Assembly (NCBI RefSeq): GCF_037996825.1
Contig: NZ_JBBNAC010000001.1
Coordinates: 434,001 to 498,000, forward strand
From: Bdellovibrio sp. BCCA
GTDB taxonomy: Bacteria > Bdellovibrionota > Bdellovibrionia > Bdellovibrionales > Bdellovibrionaceae
Direction: 5' to 3'
DNA length: 64,000 nt
The stretch's first letter is position 1. Every line of letters starts with the position of its first letter. The position numbers were made by a program, and so were the translations under genes. This document shows, piece after piece, positions 50,792 through 59,491 of this stretch. The notes beneath the pieces are model-generated. The model saw only the letters and a list, made by a program, of their open reading frames with translations, ran no database searches and was not told the DNA's origin.

Positions 50792-50808
50792 TGACACAAA
50801 CCGTGTCA
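50792..50808. promoter_or_regulatory. Operator-like palindrome before TIGR02147 gene 2
   Basis: TGACAC-AAACC-GTGTCA: perfect 6-base arms and a 5-base spacer, upstream of the second TIGR02147 gene. The same half-site and spacing recur at 51279-51295 in front of paralogue B. An AGAGGG/CCCTCT hairpin overlaps its right edge and could be the end of the paralogue B transcript. Confidence 0.65.
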
Positions 50809-50845
50809 GAGGGCGGTAATTACCCTCTGATCGCGTAAGAATTTC

Positions 50846-51196
50846 TTATTGGCAAACCAAAGAGTCTGTTTGGCCGATGCTCAGAATAGAGTTTGCTGCT
50901 TTGGCTGTAATGCTCACGGCGCCTTGGCGGCTGACGGCGATATCGAAGATGTGGCCTTCGTACTTGCCAGTTGTTTTGTCGAAAGTGCCTTCGTCTTGCA
51001 CAAGCATTTCGCCACCTAGGAAAACCGCGATTTGAGCGCCGTTTTCTTTTTCATCACCGAAGCCAAAAACTTTTAAAGCAGAGTCCACGTTCGGCGCGCT
51101 TTCGCATGTGAAGAGAATAGCTTGATCCACCGGAGCAGAAGCCATTGCTTGGAAGCCAATAAGAGAGAAGATTGCTGTTGCGATAACCATTTTCAT
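50846..51196 (-). CDS. Small secreted protein, paralogue B of TIGR02147 module 2
   Basis: A 116-residue exported protein with signal peptide MKMVIATAIFSLIGFQAMA. It shares the order of strands and the two cysteines with paralogue A at 49575 (FTCESAPNVDSALKVFGFG, then DEGTFDKTTGKYEGHIFDIA, SLVCQ at the end). AAAAGGA precedes the ATG. It is upstream of the TIGR02147 gene and has its own palindrome at 51275-51306, suggesting control by that regulator. Function unknown. Confidence 0.72.
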   Translation of the reverse strand: MKMVIATAIFSLIGFQAMASAPVDQAILFTCESAPNVDSALKVFGFGDEKENGAQIAVFLGGEMLVQDEGTFDKTTGKYEGHIFDIAVSRQGAVSITAKAANSILSIGQTDSLVCQ

Positions 51197-51274
51197 AAAT
51201 CAGTCCTTTTCGTTAGGGTTGTTTGTTGTTTTCTTGGTCCCGGTAGTATCGCGGCTTTGCTGCTGTGACCAGAA

Positions 51275-51306
51275 ATTTTGACACAAAGTGTGTCAAAATC
51301 TGACAC
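51275..51306. promoter_or_regulatory. Operator-like palindrome between paralogue B and solute-binding gene
   Basis: ATTTTGACAC at 51275-51284 is repeated as its perfect reverse complement at 51290-51299 with AAAGT between them, and an extra TGACAC half-site follows at 51301. It stands about 80 bases before paralogue B and about 60 bases before the divergent solute-binding gene, so it may control both. Confidence 0.7.
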
Positions 51307-51365
51307 GGGTAATTTCTGCCAAGAGTCTTCTTTGATTAATCTTTAACGGTATATTATAACGGGAT

Positions 51366-52130
51366 ATGATTTTAAAAAGTCTCTTCCTGATCTCTCTCAT
51401 TCTGTTTTCGTCAGTAAGAGTGCTTGCTGCTGAAAAGTTGTTATTTGCTTCCTCGGACAGCTTGCCACCAAAGATTTATAAAGAAGACGGTGAACTCAGA
51501 GGTACTTACGTCGAAATCATTCGCGAAATCTGCAAGCGCATGAATGTGGAAGCAGAGTTCGTCACATATCCCTGGGCGCGAGTGATGGTGATGGCAAAAA
51601 CTGGAAAGGTCGATGCAATCTTTCCGCCCTTTAAGACACCTGACCGCGAAGCTTTTTTGTATTTTACCAGTGAACCGATGAGCCACACTCGCAACGTGGT
51701 TTTTGCTCCGAAGAAGAAGCATATCACCGTTAACAGTCTGAACGATCTTCAGGGGCTGACTGTCGGAATTAACGATCAGTATTCTTATGGTCCTAAGTTT
51801 GACGCTTATAAAAAGAATCTGAATCTTGATCTCAGTAACAACGAAGAAATGCTCGTCAACAAACTGGGCCGCAAGGGTGCAACGAAACGAATTGATGTCG
51901 CCATCGCATCTGAAGAAGTTTTTAAATTTTTAAGCAAGCGACTGGGCTTCTTGGACGATTTCGAAGTGGTCTATGTTCTTTCCGCCAATCCTTCGTATGT
52001 GGCCTTTTCAAAAGCCAAAGGAGAGAAAGCCAAAGAGCTGACCGAGCAGTACAACAAAATTCTTCTCCAGCTTAAGAAAGAAGGATTTGTTCAAAAAGTT
52101 ATGAACAAATACATCGAAAACGAAAAATAA
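51366..52130 (+). CDS. Periplasmic solute-binding protein (SBP_bac_3 type)
   Basis: A 254-residue exported protein. MILKSLFLISLILFSSVRVLA is the signal peptide. The rest is a bilobed amino-acid-type binding protein: PKIYKEDGELRGTYVEIIRE, then PWARVMVMAKTGKVDAIFP and LQGLTVGINDQYSYG match the family. The ligand is probably an amino acid or similar; no permease or ATPase is nearby, so it may serve a distant transporter or a sensor. It is divergent from paralogue B and shares the palindrome region. It ends in a terminator. Confidence 0.85.
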   Translation: MILKSLFLISLILFSSVRVLAAEKLLFASSDSLPPKIYKEDGELRGTYVEIIREICKRMNVEAEFVTYPWARVMVMAKTGKVDAIFPPFKTPDREAFLYFTSEPMSHTRNVVFAPKKKHITVNSLNDLQGLTVGINDQYSYGPKFDAYKKNLNLDLSNNEEMLVNKLGRKGATKRIDVAIASEEVFKFLSKRLGFLDDFEVVYVLSANPSYVAFSKAKGEKAKELTEQYNKILLQLKKEGFVQKVMNKYIENEK

Positions 52131-52158
52131 AAAAAGCTCTCCGAAGAGAGCTTTTTTA
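52130..52158 (+). terminator. Bidirectional intrinsic terminator
   Basis: GCTCTC and GAGAGC arms with a CGAA loop, flanked by A and T runs, between convergent genes. Confidence 0.85.
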
Positions 52159-52166
52159 GGAAAAAT

Positions 52167-53138
52167 CTATTTCCAGTTTTTAGGGATAAAGCTCACGACA
52201 AGCTCCTCACCACTCATCTTAGACCAATCGATCTTGCTACCAAGAATGACAGCATTTTTAACTGAGTCGTACACCCAGCCGTAGTGCATGTCTCCAGCGA
52301 TCAAGGTTGTCGATCCGAAAGTGACAACGATGCTGCTCACATCAGGAGCGGTTGTCAGAGGAATTTCCTGAGTAACTTGACCCACGAGACCCGCACCGAG
52401 CTGACCCAATTGGTTTCCGTAGTCTTGCGCACAAAGGTTGATGATTTTTCCATTCAGCAATTTAACGGCGGTTTCGATACGGTCATTTTGGTCCTCTGAA
52501 GTCATGCAAGATTTATCATTTGCCAAAACTTGAATAGCAGCCACAGTGACTTGATTCGGATTCGGTTTCAAAGCCTTAAGAAAGTTTGAGAAGATTTCCG
52601 GAGTGACATGAGGTGAACTTTGATCGCCTGCGTCCGTCAACAACACGACAGCCAAATGAGCATTGGATCTTAAAAAGCCAGGATGGTCTTGAGACAATGC
52701 AGGTTCAGATAAAGCTGCGATCGTTGCATCAAAAGGTCTTTCGTTCGCACTTCCGTTTGTATTAACATTCAAGTTCGTCGCCAGGGTCGTTAAGAAGTCA
52801 GGACTGTTGCTATCGGCAATTTTATTTGCACCATTGAACTTACCAGCACAGATACCGCCGTAAGTGCAATCCATCGTTGTTGTTGTAACACCTGCATGAA
52901 CATGCACGCCGTTTTTAAGGGCGGCTTTTGTTAAAGCGGGGATGTTCGTGATCAGATTTTTTTGATGCTCACTCATGCTTCCGGAGTCATCGATGACAAA
53001 GAGAACATCGAGCTCACTGACTTGTGGTTGAACGTGAATTTCAACTCGTCCAGGAAACGCAAAAGTTGTTTTAGTGATTTGAGCGGCTTGTGCTACTGAA
53101 AAGCTCGCCAAGAATAATGTAAAAATAAGCGAACGCAT
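52167..53138 (-). CDS. Secreted von Willebrand factor A protein
   Basis: A 323-residue exported protein. The start at 53138 with GGAGG gives a signal peptide MRSLIFTLFLASFSVAQA. The VWA domain has the MIDAS residues D50, S52 and S54 in FVIDDSGSMSEHQ and AVVLLTDAGDQS later. These domains bind protein or carbohydrate ligands through a metal ion, so surface adhesion is plausible. The C-terminal 70 residues are beta-rich. An in-frame ATG four codons earlier is possible. Confidence 0.85.
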   Translation of the reverse strand: MRSLIFTLFLASFSVAQAAQITKTTFAFPGRVEIHVQPQVSELDVLFVIDDSGSMSEHQKNLITNIPALTKAALKNGVHVHAGVTTTTMDCTYGGICAGKFNGANKIADSNSPDFLTTLATNLNVNTNGSANERPFDATIAALSEPALSQDHPGFLRSNAHLAVVLLTDAGDQSSPHVTPEIFSNFLKALKPNPNQVTVAAIQVLANDKSCMTSEDQNDRIETAVKLLNGKIINLCAQDYGNQLGQLGAGLVGQVTQEIPLTTAPDVSSIVVTFGSTTLIAGDMHYGWVYDSVKNAVILGSKIDWSKMSGEELVVSFIPKNWK

Positions 53139-53320
53139 TCTTCCTCCCATAATTTGGTGGCAGGCTAGGGGGAGGAGTTGGAGGATTCAAGATTATTCCG
53201 TGCAAGTGTTCCATAAATTTCTAGAAACGAATTTATGCATCCTGAGGGCGATGAAATGCGTCGAAAAATAGAAATTGGCCGCATTGTTGCGGCCAATTCT
53301 TAGTAAAATTTTAAGTTTTT

Positions 53321-53551
53321 TTAGCGGTTGAATTTTCTTTTCAAAGGACTGTCGTATTTTTTTAGCAAGGAAGTCAGTCGAAACTTCACTTCCTCTTCGT
53401 GAAGGCCGCATTTTTGTGCCACCAGTCCGTAAATGGATTTGATGCTTCCGTGAGTAAGTTCCAGTTCATCGGCTGAAATATCCTCCCAGGTTTTTTGAAT
53501 TTCCATTTTCAATGCGGGCCAATTTTCTTTAGAGATTTGTGTGTTCATCAT
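53321..53551 (-). CDS. CsbD-like small protein
   Basis: A 76-residue soluble protein beginning MMNTQISKENWPALKMEIQK, then TWEDISADELELTHGSIKSI and YGLVAQKCGLHEEEVKFRL. The spacing of Trp, the LT/LS-DDEL, the G and the YG resembles CsbD-type stress proteins (W-lkG-ik-WgkLTddDl-g--eLlGkiqerYG). The ATG at 53551 (GGGAG site) is preferred to a longer frame that runs into the promoter region. Role unknown; the CsbD link is by pattern only. Confidence 0.5.
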   Translation of the reverse strand: MMNTQISKENWPALKMEIQKTWEDISADELELTHGSIKSIYGLVAQKCGLHEEEVKFRLTSLLKKYDSPLKRKFNR

Positions 53552-53779
53552 AATCACTCTCCCGTCTCTGTCTAGGAAGAGAAGCAGGGGGAGTGCCAAG
53601 GTACAAAGGGCTTTAATTCGTTCTTAAGGAACACCCTGGGGCAAAAATCCCTGAGGGCGGGGATTGTCACCCCTAACAGGCGATCGGGAATTATTTTCTC
53701 TTAAGTCTTTTTATAACCCCTTAAATTGAACCCTACGGCGGCAGGTTTATTGAACAATGGGTTCGCTGATGAGGTGAAC

Positions 53780-55339
53780 ATGCGAAAACAATATCTCCTG
53801 GCGGCTCTGTCGTTCGCAATTTCTGTAGGAACAGTAGCGCCCCGAGCTTATGCGGAACCTATGACAGCGATGAACTCGTTGGCGAGTTCTCAAGATTATC
53901 TCAATGCTTTGAATGCGCTGGATATGTCTTCGGTGCGTGAGGCGTTGGTGAATATCTGGTCTCACGGTATGAATCCGAATGCGTACTGGACGCCCGAGAT
54001 GGAGCAGGCCTTCATTTCAGGACAGATCGAGCAAGCTCCTTTACGCCGCCAAGTTTTGCAAGTGTATCTGCAAGCTTTAAAAGATGTGGCGATTGGAAGC
54101 ACAGATCCTCAAAGTCTTGCGTCTGATATCAAAATCAAACGCAAAGATTTTTTCACAGTGGAGCAAATCAATTCATTGATTCTTGCAAATGGTGGCAAAG
54201 CGGATCTGGTTTTAGAACAAATTGCTCCGCAGTCACCAGCGTATCTTTCTTTGCGCGAGGCTTTGCGTCGCTTGTATCCGCTTTTGTTGAAGGGCGGTTG
54301 GGATCGCATCAGTCCGGTGAATAAAGAACTTTCCCTGGGCGTCCGTCACCCTGTGATTGTGAAGTTGAAAGAACGTTTGCAAGTTTTGGGTTACAAGATT
54401 TCAAGCATTGACGATGTCTTCGACCAAGAGATGCTTCAGGCAATCAACGACGTGCAAACAAATCTGCGCATGAAACCTGACGGAAAAATTTCTCCGGGCG
54501 GTCGTACGTGGGGATTCTTCTGGGTGTTCTGTGGAGAGCGCGTTCGTCAGATCCAAGCTGACATGGAAAAACTGCGCTGGTTGCCACAACGTCTTGAGGA
54601 CCGTCATATTTTCGTGAATACGGCATTCTCGCATTTTGTTTTGACAGACAAAGCACAAAACAAAGTGATGAGTTTTAAAACTATCAACGGAACTACAGAA
54701 AGAAAAACGCCGACGATGCGAGATAAGGTGACTTACCTTGTTTTGAATCCAACGTGGACAGTGCCGCCAACGGTGTTCCTCAATGATAAAGTTGAGATTA
54801 TTAAGAACCTCGATAAGAACGGCATTCGCAAATACTTTACGGATAACAACTTTGAAGTCTATACGTCTGATTTTTCCCGCACGATTGATCCGACAACGAT
54901 CAACTGGAGAGGTATTAGCTCGGCCAACGTGAATTTCTATATCCGTCAGAAACCAAACTACATGAATGCTTTGGGTGTGGTGAAGTTCATGATGACGAAT
55001 CCTTACGCGATTTATCTGCATGACACAAATCAAAGAGAGCTTTTCAGTGAAGCTCAGCGTTTGCGCAGCTCCGGCTGTGTGCGTTTGGAAAAACCTTTGG
55101 ATTTGGCGGAATATCTTTTGGCGGGAACGGAATGGTCACGTCCTCAGATCGAAAACTTCGTCGTGAAACCAGGACAAGTTCTTCCAGATGAAACACGCGT
55201 GAATTTGAAGAACCCTATTTATGTATATTTAATGCCTGTAACTTCGCAAATGAACTCGGATGGTGTAATCCGTTTCGTAGAAGATGCTTACGGCCACAAT
55301 CAATTGATTTTAAATAAAGTTCGAGGAATCGGAAGGTAG
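53780..55339 (+). CDS. YcbB-type L,D-transpeptidase with peptidoglycan-binding domain
   Basis: A 519-residue exported enzyme. GAGGTG precedes the ATG at 53780, which gives the signal peptide MRKQYLLAALSFAISVGTV. An N-terminal domain leads to a peptidoglycan-binding-1-like unit (LGVRHPVIVKLKERLQVLGY, then QTNLRMKPDGKISPGG), followed by the YkuD domain with catalytic C433 in SSGCVRL and the helix LDLAEYLL. The layout matches YcbB/LdtD-type enzymes that make 3-3 crosslinks. It is the second L,D-transpeptidase in the window. It is followed after two bases by a small secreted gene. Confidence 0.9.
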   Translation: MRKQYLLAALSFAISVGTVAPRAYAEPMTAMNSLASSQDYLNALNALDMSSVREALVNIWSHGMNPNAYWTPEMEQAFISGQIEQAPLRRQVLQVYLQALKDVAIGSTDPQSLASDIKIKRKDFFTVEQINSLILANGGKADLVLEQIAPQSPAYLSLREALRRLYPLLLKGGWDRISPVNKELSLGVRHPVIVKLKERLQVLGYKISSIDDVFDQEMLQAINDVQTNLRMKPDGKISPGGRTWGFFWVFCGERVRQIQADMEKLRWLPQRLEDRHIFVNTAFSHFVLTDKAQNKVMSFKTINGTTERKTPTMRDKVTYLVLNPTWTVPPTVFLNDKVEIIKNLDKNGIRKYFTDNNFEVYTSDFSRTIDPTTINWRGISSANVNFYIRQKPNYMNALGVVKFMMTNPYAIYLHDTNQRELFSEAQRLRSSGCVRLEKPLDLAEYLLAGTEWSRPQIENFVVKPGQVLPDETRVNLKNPIYVYLMPVTSQMNSDGVIRFVEDAYGHNQLILNKVRGIGR

Positions 55340-55341
55340 TT

Positions 55342-55644
55342 ATGACAAAATTTATTTTAACTCTGGTATTGTCTTTTTCTTTCACAGCCTGGACTCAGCA
55401 AGCAAGCGCGGCTCCGATCGCGGCGGCTTCTCAAGTACTAGTAACAGGTATTGTTGAGCACGTTGAAGCTATGGAAAACGAAGCGATGGTGAAAATCGTC
55501 GGCATGCAACAGCTTTTGATTATTAAAAACTTAATGAGTTTTCCTGAGGCGAAAATTCAAGCGTTGGTTGATAGCCAAGAACACAAAACTGCTGTTCGCA
55601 TTAAAGTGAACGAAAAAAACCAGATCATCGACGTGATTCTTTAA
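55342..55644 (+). CDS. Small secreted protein, cotranscribed with L,D-transpeptidase
   Basis: A 100-residue exported protein (signal peptide MTKFILTLVLSFSFTAWTQQ, then ASAAPI). The remaining 70 residues are beta-rich with no cysteine: VLVTGIVEHVEAMENEAMVK, then IVGMQQLLIIKN. It resembles a small OB-like or DUF-type domain, but no family is recognised. GGAAGGTAG precedes the ATG. It ends in a terminator. A periplasmic helper of the transpeptidase is possible. Confidence 0.6.
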   Translation: MTKFILTLVLSFSFTAWTQQASAAPIAAASQVLVTGIVEHVEAMENEAMVKIVGMQQLLIIKNLMSFPEAKIQALVDSQEHKTAVRIKVNEKNQIIDVIL

Positions 55645-55647
55645 TTG

Positions 55648-55676
55648 AAAAAGGCCCCTTTATAGGGGCCTTTTAG
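55648..55676 (+). terminator. Bidirectional intrinsic terminator
   Basis: GGCCCC and GGGGCC arms with a 6-base loop, flanked by A and T runs, between convergent genes. Confidence 0.82.
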
Positions 55677-55679
55677 TTA

Positions 55680-56180
55680 TTACTGAACTTTCTTATCTTT
55701 TTTTTGAGCGCGTTCTTCTTTACGAGCCTCTTTTTTTTCCTCTCGTTTTTGCTTTCGCTCCTCTTTACGAGCTTCGCGAGCTTCTTTTCTCTCTTTTTTC
55801 ATTTCAGTGTCATCTTGTCTATGCATCGAAGACACGGATTGTCCAAGAACTTTAGGATCAACACCCAATTCTTTAGCTATTTTTCCCCAGCCCATTTTTT
55901 GTTCTGTGCGCATTTTTAAAATCTCATCCACAGATTTGCCGGACTCTTTTGCAAGAGCGCCGACCATACTGTACTGCGACTCAGAAATTTTAGAATCTTG
56001 CATCGCTTTGATTTGTTCATCCGTGAAGCCGTATTTTTCCTTGAGCTTCGCTAGATTATCGGAAGTCGAAGCTTCCTGGGTGGCTACGGGTTCAGTATTT
56101 GCGGCTTCGTCCTCGGCATAAGCGCCCAGCGGGTTGATTAAGGCGCCTGCTAAGAGAAGCACGAGAAGTTTTTTGTTCAT
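55680..56180 (-). CDS. Secreted protein with Lys/Glu-rich tail
   Basis: A 166-residue exported protein. MNKKLLVLLLAGALINPLGAYA is the signal peptide. Residues about 40-125 are helical and acidic (LAKLKEKYGFTDEQIKAMQD, then LAKESGKSVDEILKMRTEQK), resembling DUF-type helix pairs. The last 40 residues are a run of Lys/Glu/Arg with AREARKEERKQK, predicted coiled coil. CAAAGGAG precedes the ATG. Its role may be to bind a charged polymer; this is inference. Confidence 0.6.
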   Translation of the reverse strand: MNKKLLVLLLAGALINPLGAYAEDEAANTEPVATQEASTSDNLAKLKEKYGFTDEQIKAMQDSKISESQYSMVGALAKESGKSVDEILKMRTEQKMGWGKIAKELGVDPKVLGQSVSSMHRQDDTEMKKERKEAREARKEERKQKREEKKEARKEERAQKKDKKVQ

Positions 56181-56194
56181 ACAACACTCCTTTG

Positions 56195-57118
56195 TTAGTA
56201 GTTGACGAGAAACTTTCCTAAAAGAACCGTTTCGTTGTAATCTTGGTAACCACTGCGGGACTTTTGCGAATAGTTTTGCAGTGAAAATCCCACGGACATA
56301 TCAGAAGACAAGGTTCGGTTGGCTTCGACAGTCAAAAATACCGCGGAATATCTTTCTTTAGCGGTGTCGAATTTACTCACGACTTGACCGTGCTTGCGCG
56401 TGATTTGCGTCTCCGTCGTTAAATCTCTGGAAAGAAAATTTGTCTGTTTGAAACCAAGTTCCCCCGTGAGATCCCATTGCGGCATGAGTTGATATTCGAT
56501 AAGCCCTGAAATCAAAATATAGTAAGAACTAAAGGCGCTTTCTGAAGAAAGATTAAGACCTACTTCGCCAGTCGCTTCAAGATACGTCGCCGAGTTCAGT
56601 TCATAACCGTAAATCGCATTTTCACTTAAAATGTGGTCCAGGCGATTTAAAGAATAGTAATCGCGTGCTTCATAGGCGGTGGTGAGATCTAAGGTGGTTC
56701 TTGCGGAGAAAGCGTAATTTTTTTCTATGGAAAACACAGCACCATAATTACTAAAAGAATTATCTGTGGTCATAGGTTCCCCATAGACGTATTCTTGGCC
56801 TCTTAATTCGACCTGACATGTTTTATCAGACCAGCATTTTAAACGGTCTGAAAGACCCCATAATAAGACATCGTTGGAGTTTTCTTTGCTGTAGTCTTTA
56901 TAGCCTAAACGCAATCCGAAGACGTTCTCATCAGTCTTAAAAGAGTTTCTTGTTCCCAATGAAAGAAAAAAATCACTTTCTTTATTGGTGTTTGTCAAAA
57001 GAGCGTTGTCTGTCATTCCAAGTTCCAACCTATTTCTCGAAGTCCAGTCCGCGAGCGCCGATGAAGTCAAGACGAGGAGGATTGTATGTAAAGCAACGAG
57101 GTGTCGTAAGTATTGCAT
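56195..57118 (-). CDS. Outer-membrane barrel protein
   Basis: A 307-residue exported protein with signal peptide MQYLRHLVALHTILLVLTSS. After ADWTSRNRLELGMTD, alternating aromatic and polar residues define strands of a barrel through the length, ending KFLVNY. It has no clear ribosome binding site. It sits 14 bases from the Lys/Glu-rich gene downstream and may be cotranscribed with it. No family recognised. Confidence 0.6.
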   Translation of the reverse strand: MQYLRHLVALHTILLVLTSSALADWTSRNRLELGMTDNALLTNTNKESDFFLSLGTRNSFKTDENVFGLRLGYKDYSKENSNDVLLWGLSDRLKCWSDKTCQVELRGQEYVYGEPMTTDNSFSNYGAVFSIEKNYAFSARTTLDLTTAYEARDYYSLNRLDHILSENAIYGYELNSATYLEATGEVGLNLSSESAFSSYYILISGLIEYQLMPQWDLTGELGFKQTNFLSRDLTTETQITRKHGQVVSKFDTAKERYSAVFLTVEANRTLSSDMSVGFSLQNYSQKSRSGYQDYNETVLLGKFLVNY

Positions 57119-57246
57119 AGGATCTAATTATAGAAAGCTTTGGACGCTTGAAAAGAGGAATGCTGGTTTGAAATATACGAATGCCAGGCTGAGACTTGCC
57201 TTGATTGATTCTGATAAGATTGATTTTGTGATGATCTTTTTGACAA

Positions 57247-57285
57247 TAAAAAAAGCCCCAGATCAGAAGAGCTGAGGCTTTTTTG
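57247..57285 (-). terminator. Intrinsic terminator
   Basis: GCCCCAG and CTGAGGC arms (one mismatch) with A and T runs on both sides. It lies just past the stop of the gene at 57308 on the minus strand. Confidence 0.7.
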
Positions 57286-57307
57286 GTTCTCTATTTTAAG
57301 AGATTTT

Positions 57308-58117
57308 TTACGGCTGTGGTTGTGGTGGTTGTTCTGGCTTTTGGTTCACCAACCAAGTTGCCACGTGATCTAGCATCGTTGTGATTTGAGAGATGCTATC
57401 GTAAGTTTCTTTGTCGTCGCTAAGAAGCTTTTCGATGATCTCCTTAAGACCTGGCTGATTGGCATCAAAACCTTTGTAAGCAGGATTGATCACAGCTTGG
57501 ATTTTGCCGTTCACGCCACCCGTGCTTGCCGATAAAACAGCTTGAACAGACTTAAGTTCAACGTCTTCAAGTTTCAAGTTTGCAGGAAGTTTTGTCATAT
57601 CGATTGTCGCGTTGATGCGCAATCTTGCAGACTGCACGTTTCCTTGAGCGTCTTTTTGCAAGTCTTCCATCGCGATATCTAGGATCGCTGCTTCGCCGTA
57701 CTTTTTTGTATACTCAGAAGCAAGATCTTTCGCCAATTGATCCAAGTCTGTACCGAATTGGTTGATCGTCTCTTGACCAAAAGCCTTTTTCAGATCCAAT
57801 TGCAACGACAAGTCCGCCGCTGCTGTCGGAGCAGAACCATCACCATAGTGGTAGCTTGCGTTTTGAAGTTTCAAAGCTAATTCGTTCTCGGGTCCTTTTT
57901 TAGTCACAGTGGCAGCGATACCGAAATCCAAAGCGCGAACAGCATCCACGTTCAAATCCGTGAAGCTAATATCCATTGTTGTTGTTTCGTTATTGAATGG
58001 AGCTACGATCGCAGCGACTTTTTTATTCACTTCTTCTTTAGTGATAAGACCAGCGGCAACAGCGAGTGAAGAAAACACGAACACGAAAGGCGTTGCCTTT
58101 TTAAGCAATGATTTCAT
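57308..58117 (-). CDS. Secreted hypothetical protein
   Basis: A 269-residue exported protein. The signal peptide is MKSLLKKATPFVFVFSSLAV, AAG. The rest is mostly beta with repeated lipid-binding-like amphipathic stretches (DISFTDLNVDAVRALDFGIA) and ends in a Pro/Gln tail (EQPPQPQP). It resembles DUF945-like periplasmic proteins only loosely. TAAGGGAG precedes the ATG. It lies downstream of udk on the same strand, about 116 bases on, so it is probably a separate transcript. Confidence 0.55.
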   Translation of the reverse strand: MKSLLKKATPFVFVFSSLAVAAGLITKEEVNKKVAAIVAPFNNETTTMDISFTDLNVDAVRALDFGIAATVTKKGPENELALKLQNASYHYGDGSAPTAAADLSLQLDLKKAFGQETINQFGTDLDQLAKDLASEYTKKYGEAAILDIAMEDLQKDAQGNVQSARLRINATIDMTKLPANLKLEDVELKSVQAVLSASTGGVNGKIQAVINPAYKGFDANQPGLKEIIEKLLSDDKETYDSISQITTMLDHVATWLVNQKPEQPPQPQP

Positions 58118-58233
58118 TTAAAACTCCCTTATGGTTTGTTGATGTAAAGGCTTGTATCAGAAGAGAGTGCGCAATGGGAAGAAAATGCGAGCGTTGAAAT
58201 CATTTCTTTTTGTTCATTGCAGACGGGCAAGGA

Positions 58234-58842
58234 TCAGTTCAATGCGGAAAGCTTTTGGCAAAAGAATTTCAACGCTTCACTGTATTCACCCAGATCTTTG
58301 ATCACGGTTTCAGCGAAATTTTTTGAAGGTTCGACGAATTGATTGTGCATAGGTCGCACGTGCAACTCGAACTGTTTTTTAACGCCTTCAGGAGTGCGCC
58401 CGCGCTCATTCACGTCACGGTGCAGACGTCTTTGGTAACGAAGCTCTTCGGGCGTATCAAAGAAGACCGCCTCATCAAGTTCCGCGCGCACTTCATTGGA
58501 ATGAAGAATCAAAATGCCGTCGACGAGGACGATTTTTTTAGGAGAGCTTTTGATCGTTTCAGGACGGCGGGTGTGAGTCACGAAATCATAAATGGGAATT
58601 TCGATGTCGTGACCTTTTTTAAGTTTTCTTAAACCCGCCGCAAGAAGAGAAAAATCCAAACTGTCGGGGTGGTCAAAGTTGACGGAACCGCAGCCTTCGA
58701 AGCGGTGTGACTGATCGATGTAGTAGTTGTCTTGATAAAGGATCATGCAATTGTCATCGCCCAATTGCTCTTGCAATTGCTTTGCGAAATGCGTTTTGCC
58801 TGACCCGCTACCACCTGCTACACCGATAATGTACACGCTCAT
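58234..58842 (-). CDS. udk: Uridine kinase
   Basis: A 202-residue kinase that phosphorylates uridine and cytidine. The P-loop GGSGSGKT is at 10-17; the YQDNYYIDQSHRF, NFDHPDSLDF and LVDGILILHSNE motifs are present. It is the last gene of a five-gene minus-strand operon, nine bases after upp. In a uracil-use operon it could recycle uridine or channel prey pyrimidines. Confidence 0.93.
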   Translation of the reverse strand: MSVYIIGVAGGSGSGKTHFAKQLQEQLGDDNCMILYQDNYYIDQSHRFEGCGSVNFDHPDSLDFSLLAAGLRKLKKGHDIEIPIYDFVTHTRRPETIKSSPKKIVLVDGILILHSNEVRAELDEAVFFDTPEELRYQRRLHRDVNERGRTPEGVKKQFELHVRPMHNQFVEPSKNFAETVIKDLGEYSEALKFFCQKLSALN

Positions 58843-58851
58843 GCTTTGATC

Positions 58852-59481
58852 CTACTTTGTTTGAAACAAACGGTCCCCGGCATCGCCAAGGCCCGGAACG
58901 AGGTAACCCAGTTCATTGATTTCAGTCTCAACGTTCACTGTGTAGATCTCGACATCGGGATGAAAATGCAGGATGCGCTCAAGACCTGTTTGGCTCGCTA
59001 AGATGCTCAACACCTTAATGGAACCTACTCCGTAGTTTTTTAATCTGTCTATAGCTGCCACAATAGTGTCGGCAGTGGCAATTAAAGGATCGCAGAGTAT
59101 AATTTCTTTATTCTGCACGTCCTGAGGCATTTTAAAATAATACTCCACCGTATTGTGGATGAATTTATCGCGGTAAATTCCAATAAAACCGGTGCTCGCC
59201 CTAGGGATCATGGATAAAACGGCGTCCAGCATCCCGTTCCCTGCGCGCATGATAGAGACCACCACAGGCGGTTTTACGATGCGCTCAGCGACCGTTTTAG
59301 CAATCGGGGTCTCAATGGCGACGGTTTCTAGATGCTTCCAATCGCGCATGGCCTCGTAAACGAGGATTTTTGAAACTTCCTTCACGATTTCGCGAAATTC
59401 GTGAGAGTAGGTATCCTTGTCGCGAAGGTAACCAAGTTTATGTCTTAAAAGCGGGTGATCAATAACTTTTACTTTATTCAC
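58852..59481 (-). CDS. upp: Uracil phosphoribosyltransferase
   Basis: A 209-residue enzyme that joins uracil and PRPP to give UMP. The PRPP loop is DPLIATADTIVAAIDRL and the uracil-binding end is the typical DAGDRLFQTK. VVSIMRAGNGMLDAVL is the second conserved block. The start is GTG after AAGGAG. In fungal URC pathways a UPRT (URC6) makes the first intermediate from uracil, which fits its place next to URC4- and URC1-type genes. Confidence 0.94.
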   Translation of the reverse strand: MNKVKVIDHPLLRHKLGYLRDKDTYSHEFREIVKEVSKILVYEAMRDWKHLETVAIETPIAKTVAERIVKPPVVVSIMRAGNGMLDAVLSMIPRASTGFIGIYRDKFIHNTVEYYFKMPQDVQNKEIILCDPLIATADTIVAAIDRLKNYGVGSIKVLSILASQTGLERILHFHPDVEIYTVNVETEINELGYLVPGLGDAGDRLFQTK

Positions 59482-59491
59482 GGGAGACTCC

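Noticed and set aside
53193-53411. Separate 72-residue gene on the minus strand
   Set aside because: It overlaps the end of the CsbD-like gene in another frame and has no ribosome binding site or family likeness.
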